DNA of 31,885 nt from a virus. The stretch lies in IMG/VR virus record IMGVR_UViG_3300005747_000542, positions 1 through 31,885 of that record. One strand, 5' to 3'. The number at the start of each line of letters is the position of its first letter. The first letter of the stretch is position 1. The position numbers and the translations under genes are program-made. Shown here piece after piece: positions 17,987 to 27,517 of the stretch. The notes beneath the pieces are model-generated. The model was not told the origin of the DNA. It saw only the letters and a list, made by a program, of their open reading frames with translations, and ran no database searches.

Positions 17987-19087
17987 ATGGCAGGAATACT
18001 AGACAAAAAAGAAAGAATATTTGATTTTGTTATTACAGATAATGGAAGATCACAAATACAAAATAATGACATAAGATATAGATACGCGTCTCTTTCAGAC
18101 TTTTCTACTGTTTATACAAAAAAGGAAATTGAAAGTCAAACGTTTGGTAATAGAAATGACATATCTGATGTTGACCATAGTAATATTTTTTTAGAAGCTA
18201 CAACAAAATCAAATAATAATTTAAATTATGAGCTGAATTTGTCAGACTTTGTAAGTTTTTCTGATAATAGCTTAGATTCATCTCTAAAAGAAGGTGCAGA
18301 TTTTACAGATGCAAACACTAGTCAAGGTTTAAGTTTAGGTGAGTCAATATTAAACTTAAAATTATTAACAACTAAAAATAAATTAAACGAAAATGCATCG
18401 TTAACATTTGTTGAAAACGAGTATCTTACAAATGACTTGGCATTTAGTACAGTCTCTGAGCAGTATTTTTCTGTTGGTAGACAAAGAGTAAATAAAAATA
18501 ATATTCCTGTTTTGATAAATGATGAAAAGTTTAAAAACAAGACAAAATACAAAAAACTAATTCCTGTTTCAAGTCAAAATATTCCTATCTACGAAGAAAA
18601 AGATTTTAGTAAAAAATACAATCCAGAAGAATATAAATCAGACAATTCTTTTTTTAAATTTTATAAATATTTTAATCCTGGATTGAATCAGAACAATTTA
18701 AATGAAATAAAAACACTTAAAAATATTATAAAAGATATTGAAAACAGACCAGATGCGTTAAAAAGAATTTATCAAATCGAAAAATTTTCAAATGATAATA
18801 ATTTTATTTTTGAAATGTTTGAATCGAGTCAAAGTGAAAATAATAATGACTTAAAAAAAATATTTCTTATAAAAGTAGGCGAGTTTTATGACGAAACAAA
18901 AAACGTAATAAAAAGAGTATATCAAGCTGGTCATATTATTAATACGAGAGATGACTTAGAAGATTCTTTTAAGGAACTTTATTTTTTTAAAGATACAGAT
19001 CCTAATAATAGTAATACTAATTTAAAATCTTTTATAATTGACTCTTTTTATAGTTTTGTAGTTTTGTTTACAATAGTCATAGAATAG
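17987..19087 (+). CDS. Virion protein with N-terminal 'T-x-x-G-R' module (366 aa)
   Basis: This protein opens with MAGILDKKERIFDFVITDNG and continues with Arg21, a short helix ending in NND, and YRYASLSD. Its first 40 residues align, offset by one residue, with the protein at 29116-29877. Asp13, Val15, Thr17, Gly20-Arg21, Asn27-Asp28 and Asp38 match Asp14, Val16, Thr18, Gly21-Arg22, Asn28-Asp29 and Asp41 there. From memory, this type of N-terminus recurs in structural proteins of large marine phages. The rest is hydrophilic and Asn/Lys/Asp-rich. The extreme C-terminus is hydrophobic (DSFYSFVVLFTIVIE), an odd end for a soluble virion protein and perhaps a packing strand. AAAGGA (17971-17976) lies 10 bases before the ATG and supports the start. 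The exact role is unknown. Confidence 0.75.
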   Translation: MAGILDKKERIFDFVITDNGRSQIQNNDIRYRYASLSDFSTVYTKKEIESQTFGNRNDISDVDHSNIFLEATTKSNNNLNYELNLSDFVSFSDNSLDSSLKEGADFTDANTSQGLSLGESILNLKLLTTKNKLNENASLTFVENEYLTNDLAFSTVSEQYFSVGRQRVNKNNIPVLINDEKFKNKTKYKKLIPVSSQNIPIYEEKDFSKKYNPEEYKSDNSFFKFYKYFNPGLNQNNLNEIKTLKNIIKDIENRPDALKRIYQIEKFSNDNNFIFEMFESSQSENNNDLKKIFLIKVGEFYDETKNVIKRVYQAGHIINTRDDLEDSFKELYFFKDTDPNNSNTNLKSFIIDSFYSFVVLFTIVIE

Positions 19088-19102
19088 TTGAGAAAATAAT
19101 TA

Positions 19103-22100
19103 ATGCATATAATAAATAAAAACCAAAGACTTAATTACAATATAAATAAAAACTTAATATACTCTGTAAGGAGTGAAGAAAGAGATGAATTTAATTTTTT
19201 TATTCCTATTAGTATAAGTCAAAAAAGTATTCAGCAAGTTTCAAAAATAAAAATTGATTTTATAAAGTCTTCTAGCTTTTCACAAATATTTGACAATAAA
19301 TATTTTGATATGACTTCTACGTTTACAAACCATAATACAAGCAGCTTTTTTAAACAAGACTTTAAAAACGACATAAGAAAAAATATGTATCCAAAGTATA
19401 ATAATACTTTAAATATAAATTCTTCAAAACTTGAATTAAATGATTTTGTTTCAGTTGAACATGAAATAAATTCATCAAATACAAGTTCGTTTTTTTCTAC
19501 AGAAAATAGAAGAAGAGTTGAAATAAATGAGCTTGTTGACTTTCAAAGATCGCTATATACAAACCAAGAAAGTGTTGCAGTCTCTAATCAAAACAATAGT
19601 CTATTTTTTTCTTATTTTTATTTATTTAGAGTTCCACAAACATTATCTACAAAAATATCTACAAATCAGATAAATTATTTTAGAGTTATGTTTTTTGATC
19701 AAAACTCAAACTTAATTGCAAAATCAGAAGTTTATAATTTTGATTTTGAAAATTTACTAGAAGAAAAACAAATTATAGATTCTAGTATTTATTATAATGA
19801 AAATTTTTCTCAATTATCTGACAATATTCGATTAATTTTTACAAATTTTTCAAACTATGATTTTATGTTAAGCGTTGATGGTTTACAAGAAGTCGATCAA
19901 ATTAGACCAACAAATATTAATATTAATATTAAACATATGCAAAGTAATTTACTAATAACTGAAAGCTTTGGTATATCTCAATTTGAAAATGGTTTTTCTA
20001 GCATTAGCATTTTTAACAGTAATTCAGGTTTAAATAGCTTTGTTGAAAGACTAGTTTTTGGATATTGTTTTCTTGAAGAAGAAAATTTTAATTTTGATGT
20101 TCAAGTAATTTTAACGTTAGGTGAACAAAACAAAGAAGTTTATTTAAAATTAAACAAAACTATAAGTTTAAATAAAAATAGTAATTTTATAACTTCTATT
20201 TTAAGTAATAGAGAAGTATTAAGATCAAATCTAAGTAATATTATTAATCAAATTTCTATAGAGCAAATATCTGAAAAAATAGATGAAAATACACTTAAAA
20301 ATACTGTATCGCTAACATCTTCAGGAGAAATAAGCAACGAGATATTAAAAAAAGTAAAAGTTTTACAAGTTTTAAAAAATCAGTTTGATATTAGTAATAA
20401 CATTTATAACGATAGAAACAAATTATTTTCAAATAAAATGTATATTATAGATAAGAGTTTGAGTGAATTATTAAACTCAGGTAGATATTTTACTTATTTC
20501 ACAGACTTAAATTCAAGAAATAATCAAACTAATATTGTTTTATCAATATCTGGAGTTGATTTTTTGGAAGAATCTATTTCTAAAAGCTTTGTTTCACAAA
20601 ATTTTATTTTTTCAAATAATTCTTCTAATATTAGAAATATAGAAAAACTAAATAAAACTTTCTCAAAAAATTTAAAAATAACTAGTTTAGAAAAAAGTCC
20701 TGTTTTAAACGACAGAAAAGACTCTTTTGTAGATATAAAGTCAATTGAGTTAAGAAATATTAATTCTTTTTCTTCGTTTGCACAACAATTTGGTTATACG
20801 TTAGAAGGCAATAATTTGCCTGACGTTTTATCTTTTTTAGAAAACTGTGTTATTGTATTTGAAAACTATACAGTAATAAACAGCTTAAATATAAGATTAA
20901 ATAAAAGTAATATTTGCTTTTTCGAGAATGTTTTTGTAAGAGAAAATATTGATCAAACAAACGAGTACTATTTTTCATCTACAGAAAATTTTTCAGGTCT
21001 TGTAATAAACACTGACGACTTGTATGCTATAAATACATTAGACAATTCAGGTATGAAAAATAGTCTATTTACAGGATTTTTAACTTCTGATTCAGATGAT
21101 TCAAAATATGAGTATTTAAAAAATCTTCTCGAGATTACTCCTACGTTAAAAATTGACAATAAACTAGAAATATATATTGTTCCTATACCAAAAATAATAA
21201 GCTATTATAAAGGAGAAGAATTAGACAGTTTAAGTAATCCTGTAAACTTAACACCTAGCCAAAAAGAATTAATCGATGGCGGACAAACCGTAACATTAAC
21301 TAGCGGTAAAACTATTAATTTAGAAAGTAGAAAAAATTTATCTGTTGCATTAGAAGATTATCTGTATGTATCTGAAATTTCTTTAAATCCTTCTCTTTTT
21401 GATTCTTTAAAAACGGTTTTATTAAGCTCAGACAGTCTGGAAAATCGATTAGAATACTATAGTTTATTTGATGTGCTTGTTAAAAAGAAAGTATCACCTT
21501 TAAGTATTGCAAAATTTAAAAATTCAATAGATATGTCAATAGTTTTTAAAGACTTAGAAAGTATAATAAATATTGATAATACTTCACAAATAGAATCTTT
21601 TAGAACACAATACATTGAAGAAGACTTAATAAACAATTTTTTTAACATAAACAGTTTTTCAGCTGAAAGTATAAATAACTTTAACTACACAATAGATTTT
21701 TTAAATAATCAAAGTAATTCAGAATTAGGTGTAAGAACTATAAAGACAAAAAATATAATGTTTGTTCAAAATACATCTGAGTTTGAAATATTATTTGATA
21801 TTAGCGATTTAATTTCTTATTCAAATATAGACCAAATATTATCAATTAAGCCTATTGTTAGATCTTGTCCTGTTTTTGTTATGACTAGCAGAAATGGTAA
21901 TATTAATAATACATTATCTGAAAGGCTAAATGATTCACAATTTTTTGATCGTGTTATTTATAATGATAAAAATTGTATTATTTATAACCACAACTATGTT
22001 ATAGAAAGCCAGAGAAATAGTATATTTAAAAACTATACAAATGAAAACATGTATTACAATTCTTTTAGCATAGAAAAAGAAGAAGAAAGATTTTATTTAA

Positions 22101-22381
22101 AATTAAAAGCAAATAGAAATAATCAATCAAATGTATTTCAAAACAATTTTTATTCTTACGTAAAATCTTTTTTTGATTTTTGCGTATCTGAGTCTTTTAA
22201 CGTTTTGGAAGATGTTATTGAAAGATTTTCTATTTCTTTTGAAATAGAAAACAAGAACATGGAACCTATATACTTTACAATTTATTTTAACGGTGAATTT
22301 TCAAAAAATAATAGATATAAAAATCATATTGTGTATATTGATGAAAATACTTTAACATTAACTAAAAGATCTTTATTTTAG
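19103..22381 (+). CDS. Large unknown protein, probably a virion component (1092 aa)
   Basis: I do not recognise this protein. It starts 15 bases after the 366-residue gene with a weak purine leader (GAGAAAA). It has many predicted-looking beta stretches separated by Asn/Ser-rich turns. Examples are FNFFIPISISQKSIQQVSKI near residue 30, YFRVMFFDQNSNLIAKSEVY near 195, and a C-terminal FSISFEIENKNMEPIYFTIYF followed by HIVYIDENTLTLTKR. The middle (about 360-560) alternates helix-like Lys/Glu/Ile segments with NISNI-type linkers. There is no membrane span, signal peptide or catalytic signature. It lies within the structural block and has the same composition as its neighbours, so a structural role is the likely reading. 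No function is claimed. Confidence 0.7.
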   Translation: MHIINKNQRLNYNINKNLIYSVRSEERDEFNFFIPISISQKSIQQVSKIKIDFIKSSSFSQIFDNKYFDMTSTFTNHNTSSFFKQDFKNDIRKNMYPKYNNTLNINSSKLELNDFVSVEHEINSSNTSSFFSTENRRRVEINELVDFQRSLYTNQESVAVSNQNNSLFFSYFYLFRVPQTLSTKISTNQINYFRVMFFDQNSNLIAKSEVYNFDFENLLEEKQIIDSSIYYNENFSQLSDNIRLIFTNFSNYDFMLSVDGLQEVDQIRPTNININIKHMQSNLLITESFGISQFENGFSSISIFNSNSGLNSFVERLVFGYCFLEEENFNFDVQVILTLGEQNKEVYLKLNKTISLNKNSNFITSILSNREVLRSNLSNIINQISIEQISEKIDENTLKNTVSLTSSGEISNEILKKVKVLQVLKNQFDISNNIYNDRNKLFSNKMYIIDKSLSELLNSGRYFTYFTDLNSRNNQTNIVLSISGVDFLEESISKSFVSQNFIFSNNSSNIRNIEKLNKTFSKNLKITSLEKSPVLNDRKDSFVDIKSIELRNINSFSSFAQQFGYTLEGNNLPDVLSFLENCVIVFENYTVINSLNIRLNKSNICFFENVFVRENIDQTNEYYFSSTENFSGLVINTDDLYAINTLDNSGMKNSLFTGFLTSDSDDSKYEYLKNLLEITPTLKIDNKLEIYIVPIPKIISYYKGEELDSLSNPVNLTPSQKELIDGGQTVTLTSGKTINLESRKNLSVALEDYLYVSEISLNPSLFDSLKTVLLSSDSLENRLEYYSLFDVLVKKKVSPLSIAKFKNSIDMSIVFKDLESIINIDNTSQIESFRTQYIEEDLINNFFNINSFSAESINNFNYTIDFLNNQSNSELGVRTIKTKNIMFVQNTSEFEILFDISDLISYSNIDQILSIKPIVRSCPVFVMTSRNGNINNTLSERLNDSQFFDRVIYNDKNCIIYNHNYVIESQRNSIFKNYTNENMYYNSFSIEKEEERFYLKLKANRNNQSNVFQNNFYSYVKSFFDFCVSESFNVLEDVIERFSISFEIENKNMEPIYFTIYFNGEFSKNNRYKNHIVYIDENTLTLTKRSLF

Positions 22382-22397
22382 TCATAAGAAGCAAATA

Positions 22398-22409
22398 AAT
22401 AAGAAAGAT
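22398..22409 (+). promoter_or_regulatory. Leader element AATAAGAAAGAT, copy 1
   Basis: This 12-base sequence ends 8 bases before the ATG at 22418. The identical 12 bases occur at 29884-29895, again 8 bases before an ATG. It contains AAGAAAG, a purine stretch in the position of a ribosome-binding site but without the usual GGAG core. Shorter relatives precede other starts (AAGAAAG before 1374, AAGAAATAAG before 31465). It may be this phage's alternative translation signal. Confidence 0.45.
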
Positions 22410-22417
22410 AAACTTAA

Positions 22418-25400
22418 ATGCCAGCAAATTCAGATACGAACAGCAATAATAATTTTAATCAAAGTTTTGACTCAGAGTATGGAACTATACAAAATTTTAT
22501 AAAAGGATTAAACCAAAATTATTTGCAAAGCAACAATATAGAATTTTTAAGTTTAATTGAGTCTAACGATAGCTTTATATCATCTGAAGAATCTTTTGTG
22601 CAAGGCATCGACTTTTATAATGAAATTGACGACATTTATACTTCGTCTCTTAATCAAACTTTTTCAAGACTATCTCAAGAAAATAGATTTATTGATCTTT
22701 TTCATAATACTGTTCTTACAGATGCAAATAACTTATCTAATATTTCTAGTACTATCGAAAGTGCTGTGTTAGATAAGAAAAACAATATAACAAATAATAG
22801 TTTTTCTAAAAAAATTATTTCTTACTTTAATGAAAACACTTTGTTAAATGACTTCTCTTTAATAACAAAAAGTTATCTAGAAAAATTTGATAATATGACA
22901 CACCAAAATATAATGTCTGGTTTAGACTCTAGCATAGACTTTTTTACAGACTTAAATAGCGATAACGAAGGTTTTGAAGATGTAAGTAGTTTATTAAGTC
23001 AAGAATTTGTTCATAATAGAAGCAGAAGATCTTCTGTTTTAAAAGAGTCTCTTTTAGTTGATTATGGTAATTTGGAAATTAGAACAGACGAAGTTTCTTT
23101 TACTAAATTAAAAAAAGAAACAACAGCTGATACTGTTATTCAAAGTATGATAAATTTTTCAAGATCTATTTACGCAATGTCTCATAAGTCATATCTAAAA
23201 AATATTGATCTTTCATACGACTTTCAGCATAGATATTTAGACTACAGTCAAGAAAACTTAGACCTAATAAATATTATTCCAGACTTTTATAGTTATAATA
23301 CTTCTTCAAATGTTTTTGATTTTATCAATACAAAAAATAGCAGCTTTGAATATAATCAGTACTTTAGAAAAAACAATATTGTTCCTTTTAATGCAAATTC
23401 ATACAATATTACTAATGAACTAGTGTTAACAAACAGTTTTAACGAAGAAAATTTTTTACCTTATTATATTCCATCGAATATATTAAATACATTTGTTAGC
23501 AATCTAATGATTGAAAACTCAAAATATACAATGTCGTATCCTCAAAATAAAATTAATAGCACACAGCGAGGCATTGGAGGATTGAGTGAAGGTACGCAAA
23601 CAAGAGAAGTAGAGGGTCAACAAGTCGGGGCCTCTAATGTTTATCCTGCATGGTACGCAAACTATGGTTTTAAAATACTTAATGAATTTAATAAATGTTT
23701 TACAGGATCTTTTTTTGATGTCAATTTTAGTAATGCATGTTCTAAAGTAAACGATTTATATGTTTGGATGTTTTATTTTAACGCTTTATATAAAAATTCA
23801 AACAGCTTAGAAGACATAAGAAATACTGCTTCACCTTATAATTTAAGTTCAGGTGCAGCTGGAAATTCTGGTTCTGATCCTAGCATGCTGTTTTACAATC
23901 AAGGTGTAATGGATGATTTTACAGCTGGACAACACTTTAGTAATGTTTTTAACAACATACAACAAAATGAAAATCTAGAAAACCCAGAATCATTGCGGCC
24001 AGGTTTTGTTTTTAATTATTTTAATTTTAAAAATCAAGGAAAGATATATTTTCAAAATAAACCTATTGTAAAATATAACGGCTTACAAACTTCTAGCAAT
24101 AGAGAATTTAGCCAAGATAATCAGTCAAATTTTAATGAATTAATTTACAAGCAAAGAATTGATTATTTAATTAAAAAAATAAAGCTTAAAAAGCTTAAAA
24201 ATCTTAACATAGATAAAAAAATATTTGACGAAATAATAGAAAATATAAAAAAGTCAAATAACAAGTCTATAGTTTTATCATATTGTGAAAACGATGAAAA
24301 AAATATATCAGCAGTAAATAAAAATAATGAAGTTTTTAATTTATTGTTTACAGAATCTTCTGATGTTTTAGGTGATAACAATTATTATAGCCATATAGAC
24401 TTGCTTGGTGATATGTCAATTAACAATAAAAGTTTTTTAGGATATGATAAGTTTAGACTTTTACAAAGAAGAGTAAATGGTGATGAAAAAAGAATAAAGG
24501 AAAACCTTTTAAATTTTATAAACAATTATTATGACAATAGTATATTTTTTTCAAGCACCACTTTTTTTGATTTTGTTTTAAATTCAATAATAAATGATCA
24601 AACTTATTCAGTAAATGACTTAGGAAATATTGTTCAAACAAACAATAGTTATGATTATATTGATGTTTTAAATTGTCAAGCTCTTTATTTTAACTATATA
24701 ACTAGTGAAGAAGCAAGTAGTAGTGTTATAGAATTAATTGTTAAAAGATTTATTGAAAAAGCAATTCAGCTTGACAGTGTGTCTAGTAATTTAATTAAAA
24801 ACAGTCTTAATAATAAATTTTATGCATATGATAATGAGTCTATAAGTTTAGATGACTATGATGACGAAAGTGAAGAAAGTTTAATTCAGTATCAAAAAGA
24901 TATTTTACAGACGTCTGACGATTTGAAGTTTATTAAAAATTCTATTTATTCCTTAGAAAACATAGAATCATTAAGCAATAAATCTGATTATAAGTTTGTT
25001 AGTAATATTAGAACAGTTGATTATTCTAACACTTCTGGTAATACACAAAACAATATAAGTAATTCGAATAGACAAGCAAGAATTGATGAGGCATTTACAC
25101 AGTTAACACAAGAAAACTACTCTAGCTGGTTAAGTTCACAAAAATTTGGTGTAGCAGCAAATATTGCTTCTAATTTTTACCCTGGTCATATTCTTTTTTA
25201 TCCTTTTAGATCATATAGTGATTTTAGTAAAGATGGAAAAGTTATTTATGAAAAAACCCTTTACAATAAAATTAAAGAAAAACCTAATACTAACGGAGAA
25301 AAATTTTATATTGAAAAAGAATCAAAATTCAACATATCAAAAGAAAAAAATATAAAAATTAAATTAAATGCTTATATGTGTGTAAGTGATGAAAAGAGAT

Positions 25401-27517
25401 TTAATGATCATACAAGAAACTTAGTAAGCGTAATTATAGAAGATATATTTGATTATACATCATCGAATGAAAAAACAATTTTCAATAAAATAATCAAAAC
25501 TATACAATTGTATTTAAGAGCTGTTTTAATTGAATACGAAGAAAAAGAATTCAATACTTATGAAGAAATTAGAAATTTTGTAAACAACAATAAAATAATT
25601 TTCTCTGATGTTTCTGATATTATATCTTGTTTTGGTGAATTATTTATGCCAACATTTTATAGACATCAACGTCAATCAGCATTAAAAGTTTTTAGTGTTT
25701 TACCTGTTGAAAATCTTCAAGAAGCTGATCTGCCTTATATTTGTGAAGGCAAAAATCTTAACTCTTATGTTTTTGGAAAGTTTGCAAAGCACAATAATTT
25801 AAACAATGCAATTAAAAGATTTTATAATAAAAGTAAAAAGTCAAGTATTGATTTAAATACTAGAAATAATATTGTAAAAATTAATGCAGATATTATTCGG
25901 GCTAGACAAAACTTTTTACAAAATAAAGATAACATAGAAAATATCAATCTTCACAACACAGGTGAGCATATTGGATTATCAATGAGTCATTTGTTTTCTG
26001 CTGGTAATCAAAACTTACAAGACATATGGTTTACACCGTATACAATTAAAATAGAAAACGTATACAAATCTCTGTATAAATCAGACTTAATACAGGCGTT
26101 AAACTTAGATTTGATTTTAGGCTATCTAAAAACTCAAGATAGAATTATTAACGGTAGTGTTAATGATGTAGTAACTAGTAGTTTATTTAATGAAATAAAA
26201 GAAAAAGTAAGTGAAGACTTTTCAAGAAAAATAGAAGAAAATTTTTATAAAGATGTTTATATGAACATGATTTTAAAAAAATCTAAAAGTGCTGAGTCTA
26301 CTTCAAACTATACATTAAATATTATAAATTCTAATATTTTTACTACTCAAGAAGAAGATTTAGTAGAAAATTATAGAAATATAAACATATTTAATAACAA
26401 TAGTAATTTTTCACAATCAAAAACATCTTCTATTGTTAACATGACATCATTTGATAACGGAAGAGACTACGCATTTAATAACGCAGGAAATTCACAAGGA
26501 AAACTGCTAAATTCTAGCATTCTTTCTTTAGGTTTGTCTACAAATATAATTAAAAATAAATCTTCTAATTTTATTACAAAAGTTGTTATTAATGTTATTG
26601 ATTTAGAAAACTTAAACAAAGTTTATGTTCCAAAAATATATCTTTTTTCGTCTTCTTTGTCATCCAATACAGGAATTTTTAACTCAAACTATGATGAAAA
26701 TAGTCTTGTTTTTTATGATAAAAACTTTAATTTTAAAAATCTTAAAGATAGAGTTGTAAATTTTAATGTAGAAGATCAATATTTAAGTACTTCTTTTCAA
26801 AACAATGAAATAGAAACCTTGTTGTTAGATAGCAACATATATCTTTCTGATGTTATTAGCAATATTAACAATTATTATAACGATGTGTTTCAAAATACCG
26901 TAATTGATGGTTCAACATCAATAACGCCAAGTCAAAAATTTGCGTATTTAAATAACCATATATTAAATTCTCATATTTTTACAAAATATATCGAAAAGTC
27001 TGCTAGAATAATTACAGATTATAATGTCCCTGAGCTAGGGAAAAACATGTATGATAGAAAATACATTAATATTATTAACCAGATAGAAAACAATCATTTT
27101 ATTAAAGAGTTTGGCATTAGCAAGTCTGAGTTTTTGAATAATGTTTCTTTAAGAGACAATACAGAAGTATTTTCAGTGAACAATTTTCAAAAAGAAAACT
27201 TAAAAGCAAACAAGTTTTTACAAAATATTCAAAATTTAACTTTGATTAGCTTGATGAACGATAGTGAAGAATATTACGATATTTATCATATAGGTATTAA
27301 TCCTGAATGTATGAATTACTTTTTGCTTAATGAAGAACTAAAAACAAACGACGATATTTTAGTAGATATAGCTAATATTGATAGAGTTCTTGTCGATACG
27401 TTTATGCATGAAAAATTTAGTTTATTATCTGAGTCTGTTAGTGGTAATAATAAATACTACAAAAGCAATAAAAAAGCTAAAAACTATAAAATAATTATTA
27501 ATACTGAGGTCTTATAA
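22418..27517 (+). CDS. Very large unknown protein, probably a virion component (1699 aa)
   Basis: I do not recognise this protein. The N-terminus is low-complexity (PANSDTNSNNNFNQSF). Residues about 382-415 are Gly-rich and less AT-biased (GIGGLSEGTQTREVEGQQ, then YPAWYANYGF). A second Gly/Ser/Ala patch, SSGAAGNSGSDPS, follows near 480. Between about 1080 and 1300 the sequence looks mainly helical: INADIIRARQNFLQNKDNIE, LNLDLILGYLKTQDRI and SLFNEIKEKVSEDFSRKIEE. After that it returns to beta-rich, Asn-rich sequence. There is no signal peptide, membrane span or enzyme motif. Its TAA shares one base with the ATG of the next gene, so the two are probably translationally coupled and may be needed in similar amounts. 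A structural role is inferred from context. Confidence 0.72.
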   Translation: MPANSDTNSNNNFNQSFDSEYGTIQNFIKGLNQNYLQSNNIEFLSLIESNDSFISSEESFVQGIDFYNEIDDIYTSSLNQTFSRLSQENRFIDLFHNTVLTDANNLSNISSTIESAVLDKKNNITNNSFSKKIISYFNENTLLNDFSLITKSYLEKFDNMTHQNIMSGLDSSIDFFTDLNSDNEGFEDVSSLLSQEFVHNRSRRSSVLKESLLVDYGNLEIRTDEVSFTKLKKETTADTVIQSMINFSRSIYAMSHKSYLKNIDLSYDFQHRYLDYSQENLDLINIIPDFYSYNTSSNVFDFINTKNSSFEYNQYFRKNNIVPFNANSYNITNELVLTNSFNEENFLPYYIPSNILNTFVSNLMIENSKYTMSYPQNKINSTQRGIGGLSEGTQTREVEGQQVGASNVYPAWYANYGFKILNEFNKCFTGSFFDVNFSNACSKVNDLYVWMFYFNALYKNSNSLEDIRNTASPYNLSSGAAGNSGSDPSMLFYNQGVMDDFTAGQHFSNVFNNIQQNENLENPESLRPGFVFNYFNFKNQGKIYFQNKPIVKYNGLQTSSNREFSQDNQSNFNELIYKQRIDYLIKKIKLKKLKNLNIDKKIFDEIIENIKKSNNKSIVLSYCENDEKNISAVNKNNEVFNLLFTESSDVLGDNNYYSHIDLLGDMSINNKSFLGYDKFRLLQRRVNGDEKRIKENLLNFINNYYDNSIFFSSTTFFDFVLNSIINDQTYSVNDLGNIVQTNNSYDYIDVLNCQALYFNYITSEEASSSVIELIVKRFIEKAIQLDSVSSNLIKNSLNNKFYAYDNESISLDDYDDESEESLIQYQKDILQTSDDLKFIKNSIYSLENIESLSNKSDYKFVSNIRTVDYSNTSGNTQNNISNSNRQARIDEAFTQLTQENYSSWLSSQKFGVAANIASNFYPGHILFYPFRSYSDFSKDGKVIYEKTLYNKIKEKPNTNGEKFYIEKESKFNISKEKNIKIKLNAYMCVSDEKRFNDHTRNLVSVIIEDIFDYTSSNEKTIFNKIIKTIQLYLRAVLIEYEEKEFNTYEEIRNFVNNNKIIFSDVSDIISCFGELFMPTFYRHQRQSALKVFSVLPVENLQEADLPYICEGKNLNSYVFGKFAKHNNLNNAIKRFYNKSKKSSIDLNTRNNIVKINADIIRARQNFLQNKDNIENINLHNTGEHIGLSMSHLFSAGNQNLQDIWFTPYTIKIENVYKSLYKSDLIQALNLDLILGYLKTQDRIINGSVNDVVTSSLFNEIKEKVSEDFSRKIEENFYKDVYMNMILKKSKSAESTSNYTLNIINSNIFTTQEEDLVENYRNINIFNNNSNFSQSKTSSIVNMTSFDNGRDYAFNNAGNSQGKLLNSSILSLGLSTNIIKNKSSNFITKVVINVIDLENLNKVYVPKIYLFSSSLSSNTGIFNSNYDENSLVFYDKNFNFKNLKDRVVNFNVEDQYLSTSFQNNEIETLLLDSNIYLSDVISNINNYYNDVFQNTVIDGSTSITPSQKFAYLNNHILNSHIFTKYIEKSARIITDYNVPELGKNMYDRKYINIINQIENNHFIKEFGISKSEFLNNVSLRDNTEVFSVNNFQKENLKANKFLQNIQNLTLISLMNDSEEYYDIYHIGINPECMNYFLLNEELKTNDDILVDIANIDRVLVDTFMHEKFSLLSESVSGNNKYYKSNKKAKNYKIIINTEVL
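27506..27509 (+). promoter_or_regulatory. GAGG ribosome-binding site inside the upstream gene, before a TAATG overlap
   Basis: GAGG lies 7 bases before the ATG at 27517. That ATG overlaps the preceding TAA (27515-27517) by one base. The arrangement supports this start and coupled translation. Confidence 0.65.

Noticed and set aside
22394-22401. AATAAATA, like the late promoter core of T4-type cyanophages
   Set aside because: The motif is short and common in AT-rich sequence, it is not found in the other gaps, and a transcript starting from it would leave almost no leader before the ATG at 22418.
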